Source: Methylocapsa sp. (GTDB lineage Bacteria; Pseudomonadota; Alphaproteobacteria; Rhizobiales; Beijerinckiaceae). Taken from it: a stretch of DNA of 5,915 nucleotides. The DNA lies in the NCBI GenBank assembly GCA_017353815.1, contig JAFMSB010000120.1, positions 1-5,915 on the forward strand, in the 5' to 3' direction. The position numbers and the translations under genes are program-made. Numbering within the stretch: the first letter of the stretch is position 1; the number at the start of each line of letters is the position of its first letter. Below the pieces are notes generated by a model. The model searched no databases. It was not told the origin of the DNA and was given only the letters and a program-made list of their open reading frames with translations. Below are positions 1 through 3,201 of the stretch, piece by piece.

Positions 1-6
1 GTTCAT
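1..6 (-). CDS. Possible start of the next gene in the minus-strand operon (only two codons visible)
   Basis: On the minus strand an ATG lies at 6..4 and overlaps the TGA stop of the DUF6111 gene (5..3) in an ATGA arrangement, as expected for a translationally coupled downstream gene. Only ATG AAC (Met-Asn) is inside the window, so the product cannot be read. From general knowledge of alphaproteobacterial gene order, a CCA tRNA nucleotidyltransferase often sits next to a Nudix and a DUF6111 gene. That is a synteny guess and nothing visible here shows it. Confidence 0.3.
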
Positions 7-263
7 TCGATGCGGCCAGGGACGATCTTGCCCTTTTCGACGTGAGCTGGGATGTAAACGCCTTCATGGCGCGGCGCAAAGATCCCAAAAGCAATCATGC
101 CGGCAACGGCGAGCGCGAGGCCGGCAAGGGTCAACGCCGACACGGCGCCCTTAGACCAATGTTCGAGCGCGAAAGGGTAATTGTGTTGCAGCAAGAGATA
201 GGCGGCATAGACAAGGAATGGCGAAGAAAAGAGCAAAACGGGCTCGAGAACCGCGCGCAACAT
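3..263 (-). CDS. DUF6111-family small inner-membrane protein
   Basis: The product is a complete 86-residue protein of unknown function. Two hydrophobic segments are visible, at about residues 5-26 and 40-63, separated by a short polar loop (QHNYPF...EHWSKG). They are followed by a polar tail with the Y-x-P-A-H...G-x-x-x-P-G pattern (residues 70-83) that I associate with DUF6111 proteins. It is therefore probably a two-helix inner-membrane protein. The ATG (263..261) overlaps the TAA stop of the upstream Nudix gene by one base (TAATG), so translation is probably coupled. An AAAGG about 11 nt before the ATG can serve as ribosome binding site. The stop overlaps a further ATG at 6..4. The family call rests on recalled sequence pattern, length and neighbourhood. 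Nothing in the sequence suggests an enzymatic role. Confidence 0.8.
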   Translation of the reverse strand: MLRAVLEPVLLFSSPFLVYAAYLLLQHNYPFALEHWSKGAVSALTLAGLALAVAGMIAFGIFAPRHEGVYIPAHVEKGKIVPGRIE

Positions 264-925
264 TAACCGTAGAGCCTTTCATAGAGGTTTCGCAATATTC
301 CCGCGGTTGCGCCCCAGATGTTTCTCGCCTCATATGGGATGGCCCGATATTGGCGGAGCCTCCCGTCAACTGCCCTGTAATGCAGCTCGTGATTGGCGGC
401 ATCCATGAGGAAGACAAACGGTACTTCGAAAACCTCATCCACCTCGGCCGCATTAATTTGTAAGGCAATGGGCGTCGAAAGTTTGGCAACGGCCGGAGTG
501 ACCCAAAAGCCGGTTCCCGTCGCATAGGGTTCGAGATAGCCTAAAAGCTTCGCTTGCGATGGAGAAAGCCCGATTTCCTCCCGCGCCTCGCGCAAAGCAG
601 AGGCCGCGGGACATTCGTCAGCTGGTTCGATTTTACCTCCAGGAAATGCAATCTGGCCGGAATGGGCCTTGAGAGCCGCGTTTCTTTGGGTAAATAGGAC
701 TCTTATCTCGCTCCCGTAATCCGCCAAGCCAACGAGCACGGCAGCGCTGCGCATGCCGGGAGTTGGCGCTTGGCGCCAGCCTTTCGGGGGGTCCGCCAGA
801 AGGCGCTTTCGTGCATGCGAAAACACCGACTCCGGAGCAAAGCAGGGAGAAGTAATTGGTCCGGCCCGCAACGCTCGGGGTTCGCTTCCCGCTCTCTCCT
901 CCCCGGCTGGATTCTTGTGCGTCAT
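263..925 (-). CDS. Nudix hydrolase, CoA pyrophosphatase (NudL-like CoAse)
   Basis: The 220-residue product matches the CoA-pyrophosphatase branch of Nudix hydrolases, which are cytoplasmic enzymes that cleave CoA or its derivatives to 3',5'-ADP and phosphopantetheine in a metal-dependent reaction. The family-specific NuCoA motif spans residues 77-97 (LFTQR...L...SGQIAFPGG). It runs into the Nudix box at 96-120, where REAREEIGL supplies the expected metal ligands E113, E116 and E117. The box has the one-residue-longer spacing before the REx2EE core that I recall from E. coli NudL. A conserved RNIWGATAGIL stretch lies near the C-terminus (201-211), and the length is normal. The start is the only in-frame ATG before the conserved part, because an in-frame TAA precedes it. 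No good Shine-Dalgarno precedes that ATG. In-frame TTG (codon 19) and GTG (codon 34) are weaker alternatives. It is the first gene of the minus-strand operon and is divergent from the MoxR operon. CoA specificity is inferred from the motif. Confidence 0.93.
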   Translation of the reverse strand: MTHKNPAGEERAGSEPRALRAGPITSPCFAPESVFSHARKRLLADPPKGWRQAPTPGMRSAAVLVGLADYGSEIRVLFTQRNAALKAHSGQIAFPGGKIEPADECPAASALREAREEIGLSPSQAKLLGYLEPYATGTGFWVTPAVAKLSTPIALQINAAEVDEVFEVPFVFLMDAANHELHYRAVDGRLRQYRAIPYEARNIWGATAGILRNLYERLYG

Positions 926-942
926 GGGCGCTTTGGTGGTTG

Positions 943-957
943 GGGCGGTCTTCGCCC
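943..957 (-). promoter_or_regulatory. Small hairpin in the presumed 5' leader of the Nudix gene
   Basis: GGGCG (943-947) and CGCCC (953-957) form a 5-bp GC stem with a 5-nt loop, ending about 17 nt upstream of the Nudix ATG. The Nudix start lacks a clear Shine-Dalgarno, so a leader structure could matter. A 5-bp GC stem is also easy to find by chance in GC-rich DNA, and no function is claimed. Confidence 0.2.
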
Positions 958-1139
958 GGGGTGGGACTAAAACTGCGCTTGGCTTTTGCCGTTAGGCGGC
1001 CACGCTCAAAGCCGCAATCAGGTGCAACGGGTCACAACAGAAGCGCTGCCCGGCTTGGCCGCTAGCGAAAGCGCCAATGGCGTGGCCCAAGCAAAACGCG
1101 GACGCCACAATCTAAACCTGTTTATGGACCATCACCGGC

Positions 1140-1178
1140 TTTTGGTCGCTCCTGCTGTCATATATAAACCTACTATAA
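1140..1178 (+). promoter_or_regulatory. Candidate promoter of the MoxR operon
   Basis: The AT-rich stretch at 1157-1178 (including TATATAAA and CTATAA) stands out in GC-rich surroundings, 86-115 nt upstream of the MoxR ATG. TATAAA (1163-1168) or CTATAA (1173-1178) could serve as a -10 element. The best upstream partner is a poor -35: TTTTGG at 1140-1145 with 17-nt spacing to TATAAA, or TTTGGT with 16. There is no TTGACA-like box. The location and AT-richness are suggestive, but the exact elements are uncertain. Confidence 0.3.
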
Positions 1179-1184
1179 ACCTAC
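1163..1184. repeat. Perfect tandem duplication of an 11-bp sequence (TATAAACCTAC x 2)
   Basis: TATAAACCTAC occurs at 1163-1173 and again, unchanged and directly abutting, at 1174-1184. The 11-bp period is close to one DNA helical turn, so two protein-binding half-sites here would lie on the same face. A degenerate copy (TCTAAACCTGT, 8 of 11 matching) lies at 1111-1121, 52 bp upstream, about five helical turns. Position in a divergent promoter region suggests an operator or a duplicated promoter element. A simple replication-slippage duplication is also possible. Confidence 0.75.
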
Positions 1185-1212
1185 ATGGAGACGGGTTGAT
1201 ACTTGCCCATCC

Positions 1213-1233
1213 CGGCGCTGCGCCGTATGGCGC
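1213..1233 (+). promoter_or_regulatory. Two mutually exclusive hairpins in the presumed MoxR 5' leader
   Basis: CGGCG (1213-1217) can pair with CGCCG (1221-1225) across a CTG loop. Alternatively GCGCC (1220-1224) can pair with GGCGC (1229-1233) across a GTAT loop. The two stems share bases 1221-1224, so only one can form at a time. They end 22 nt before the TGAGG ribosome binding site. Stems of 5 bp are short, and a regulatory role is speculative. Confidence 0.22.
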
Positions 1234-1255
1234 CCCGGAGTCATATTCTGAGTTC

Positions 1256-1260
1256 TGAGG
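1256..1260 (+). promoter_or_regulatory. Ribosome binding site of the MoxR gene
   Basis: TGAGG ends 9 nt before the ATG at 1270, good Shine-Dalgarno spacing. It supports the first Met over the in-frame Met at codon 13 (1306), which has no purine-rich sequence in front of it. Confidence 0.6.
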
Positions 1261-1269
1261 CACAAGACA

Positions 1270-2268
1270 ATGGAAGCAGCAACGGCCTCGCTCGAAGCCG
1301 CCGCGATGCAGAGCGCTGAGTCGGCGCTCGAAAAAATAGCCGCCGCGCGGGCAGCCATCGAGGCAATTATATTCGGTCAGAGGCAAGTGGTCGAGCTGGC
1401 TCTGGTAACGCTTCTTGCCGGCGGCCACGGCTTGCTTATTGGCATGCCGGGACTTGCCAAGACAAAGCTCGTCGAGACCTTGGGCGCCGCACTCGGCCTC
1501 GACACGCGCCGCGTCCAGTTTACTCCGGACCTCATGCCGGCGGATATCTTGGGCTCGGAAGTTTTGGAGGAGACGCCAAGCCGCCAGCGGATTTTCCGTT
1601 TCCTGCGCGGGCCGGTCTTCGCGCAACTTTTGATGGCGGATGAGATCAATAGGGCGAGCCCCCGCACCCAATCGGCTCTCCTTCAGGCCATGCAGGAATA
1701 TCATGTAACTGTTGCCGGCGAGCGGCATGAGCTTCCGCAGCCCTTTCATGTGCTTGCAACCCAAAACCCGCTGGAGCAGGAGGGCACTTACCCTTTGCCC
1801 GAAGCCCAGCTTGATCGCTTTCTCATGCAAATCGACGTTGCCTATCCGGACCGTGCGGCAGAGCGCCAAATTCTCATCGAGACCACGGGCGATTCAAACA
1901 CGCGGGCGAAATGCGCCATGAGCGCCGCGGATCTCATGGCGGGACAGCGGGTGGTGCGGCAGCTTCCTGTCGGAGAGAGCATAATCGAAGCAATCCTCGA
2001 TCTCGTTCGCAACGCGCGCCCGGGCGAAGGCGATCAAGCGATTACCCAACACATTTCTTGGGGGCCAGGCCCTCGCGCGGCGCAGGCGCTGATGCTGGCA
2101 ACCCGCGCTCGAGCTCTCATCGACGGGAGGCTCTCGCCCTCGCGCGAAGATGTTGTCGCCCTCGCTGCCCCGGTACTTAAGCATCGCATGGCGCTGACTT
2201 TCGCCGCGCGCGCCGACGGCCTGACCATCGGCGAACTCATCGCTCGCCTGATCGCGCGGACCTTCTGA
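1270..2268 (+). CDS. MoxR-family AAA+ ATPase
   Basis: The 332-residue product is a typical MoxR-type AAA+ ATPase, a cytoplasmic chaperone-like motor that usually works with vWA-domain proteins encoded beside it. The Walker A is GMPGLAKT (58-65), with the Ala before Lys that is normal for MoxR proteins. Walker B is LLMADEINRA (120-129; D124, E125), and it is followed by the family hallmark SPRTQSALLQAMQE. Sensor 1 lies in ATQNP (163-167), the presumed arginine finger is R183 in LDRF, and sensor 2 lies in GPGPRAAQAL (265-274; R269). All key residues are present, so it should be active. A C-terminal helical lid completes the usual length. It is the first gene of the plus-strand operon, 3 nt ahead of the DUF58 gene. 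Despite the family name there is no methanol dehydrogenase cluster in this window, so a role in methanol oxidation should not be assumed. The substrate is unknown. Confidence 0.95.
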   Translation: MEAATASLEAAAMQSAESALEKIAAARAAIEAIIFGQRQVVELALVTLLAGGHGLLIGMPGLAKTKLVETLGAALGLDTRRVQFTPDLMPADILGSEVLEETPSRQRIFRFLRGPVFAQLLMADEINRASPRTQSALLQAMQEYHVTVAGERHELPQPFHVLATQNPLEQEGTYPLPEAQLDRFLMQIDVAYPDRAAERQILIETTGDSNTRAKCAMSAADLMAGQRVVRQLPVGESIIEAILDLVRNARPGEGDQAITQHISWGPGPRAAQALMLATRARALIDGRLSPSREDVVALAAPVLKHRMALTFAARADGLTIGELIARLIARTF

Positions 2269-2271
2269 CCA

Positions 2272-3201
2272 ATGCCCGGTATCCGTCTGCTCAGCCAAGA
2301 TGAGGCGCGCCCGGCCGCGCGTCACCAAGAGCGGGCGCATGAATTGGCCGAGCGGATGCCCGGCCTCTGCGTATTAGCGCGGGAAGCGGCGGCGAGCGTG
2401 ATGCATGGAGTCCATGGGCGGCGGCGGCCAGGAGCAGGGGAGAATTTTTGGCAATTCCGGCCGTTCGTTGCCGGCGAAAGCGCGGGGAGGATCGATTGGC
2501 GCCGCTCGGCCAAGGACGAGCGCCTCTATGTGCGCGAACGCGAATGGGAAGCTGCTATTACCGTATTTTTGTGGATCGACAGATCCCCTTCCATGCGGTT
2601 TGCCTCGGGGCTTTCGTTGCAGCCAAAAATCGACCGCGCTCTCGTCCTCGGTCTCGCCGCTGGCGAGCTTTTCGTGCAAGGAGGCGAGAGGGCCGGACTC
2701 CTCGGACTCACCCCAGCGCTGGCAATTCGCGGCATTATTGAGAGATTCGCCGAAGTTTTGGCCGCTGAAGAGAAACGGACTCGGAGCGCGCCGGAAGAAC
2801 TGCCGCCGCAAATCTCTCTCCCGCGCGGGGCGCGGGCGATCCTTATTGGCGATTTTCTTTCCGAACCGCAGCTCATCTTGCAGACAATTGCGCGCATCGG
2901 TGCCGAGGGCGCACGCGGTCACCTTGTCATGATCGCCGATCCCGCCGAAGAGGACTTTCCCTTTTCGGGCAATATCGAATTCCTCGATGTCGATTCGCCG
3001 CGGCGCCTGCGCGCAGGACGGGCAGAAACCTTTCGGGAGATCTATGTCCGGCGTCTTGCCGCGCATCGTGAAGCAATTTTAAGCTCGGCGCGCAGTTACG
3101 GCTGGACCTTGTCTTTGCACCGCACAGACAGGCCTGCAAGCGAAGCCTTGCTCAATTTGAAAATCCAGCTCGAAGCCGAACCGGGGGTGCCTCGCAGATG
3201 A
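2272..3201 (+). CDS. DUF58 domain protein (vWA-like), partner of the MoxR ATPase
   Basis: The 309-residue product carries the DUF58 signature at about residues 54-93: G-x-G-E-x-F-x-x-x-R-P-F-x-x-G-E, then RIDWRRSAKDERLYVRE. A vWA-like segment follows, with WIDRSPSM (101-108) giving an intact D-x-S-x-S metal-site motif (D103, S105, S107) and a second acidic strand end at LIGDFL (191-196; D194). No transmembrane segment is evident, so the protein is probably cytoplasmic or peripheral. DUF58 proteins are almost always encoded next to MoxR ATPases and are thought to be their adaptors or effectors. Here the gene starts 3 nt after the MoxR stop and its own TGA overlaps the next ATG. The Shine-Dalgarno is weak (GCGGA about 11 nt upstream), which fits coupling to MoxR translation. 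The biochemical function of the family is not established. Confidence 0.93.
   Translation: MPGIRLLSQDEARPAARHQERAHELAERMPGLCVLAREAAASVMHGVHGRRRPGAGENFWQFRPFVAGESAGRIDWRRSAKDERLYVREREWEAAITVFLWIDRSPSMRFASGLSLQPKIDRALVLGLAAGELFVQGGERAGLLGLTPALAIRGIIERFAEVLAAEEKRTRSAPEELPPQISLPRGARAILIGDFLSEPQLILQTIARIGAEGARGHLVMIADPAEEDFPFSGNIEFLDVDSPRRLRAGRAETFREIYVRRLAAHREAILSSARSYGWTLSLHRTDRPASEALLNLKIQLEAEPGVPRR

Larger units (their letters stand above)
926..1269. other. Divergent intergenic region between the Nudix and MoxR operons
   Basis: These 344 bases separate two start codons that point away from each other, so both operon promoters should lie here. Visible contents are a GGGCG/CGCCC hairpin near the Nudix start, short inverted repeats at 1055-1082 (TTGGC...GCCAA and CGCCAATGGCG), an AT-rich island at about 1157-1184 with a perfect tandem repeat, overlapping hairpins at 1213-1233, and the MoxR ribosome binding site. 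A plus-strand frame opens from a TTG at 986 to a TGA at 1256-1258, and a 30-odd-codon minus-strand frame is also open, but neither resembles a known protein. I see no tRNA, riboswitch or remnant gene. Confidence 0.85.

Noticed and set aside
763..778. A TTGGCGC tandem (763-776) overlapping a TGGCGCCA palindrome (771-778)
   Set aside because: It lies within the Nudix coding sequence, is short, and is of a composition common in GC-rich coding DNA.
995..1111. A short minus-strand open frame between a TAG and a TAA upstream of the Nudix gene, considered as a remnant of a neighbouring gene such as DUF1285
   Set aside because: The roughly 34-codon translation from a GTG has no similarity I recognise to DUF1285 or any other family, and there is no ribosome binding site.
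986..1258. A 90-codon plus-strand open frame from TTG 986 whose TGA falls in the MoxR ribosome binding site
   Set aside because: It has a weak start codon, no ribosome binding site and no recognisable motif. It runs through the AT-rich promoter-like island and its tandem repeat. It is more likely a chance frame in GC-rich DNA.
1132..1869. A 245-codon minus-strand open frame antisense to the MoxR gene
   Set aside because: The plus frame holds every MoxR motif. The antisense translation is rich in Arg, Cys and His without domain signals, as expected for a shadow in GC-rich DNA.
1270..2268. Possible link of the MoxR gene to methanol oxidation because of the family name
   Set aside because: No methanol dehydrogenase genes are present in the window. 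The DUF58 and DUF4159 neighbours mark a general MoxR cluster found in many non-methylotrophs.
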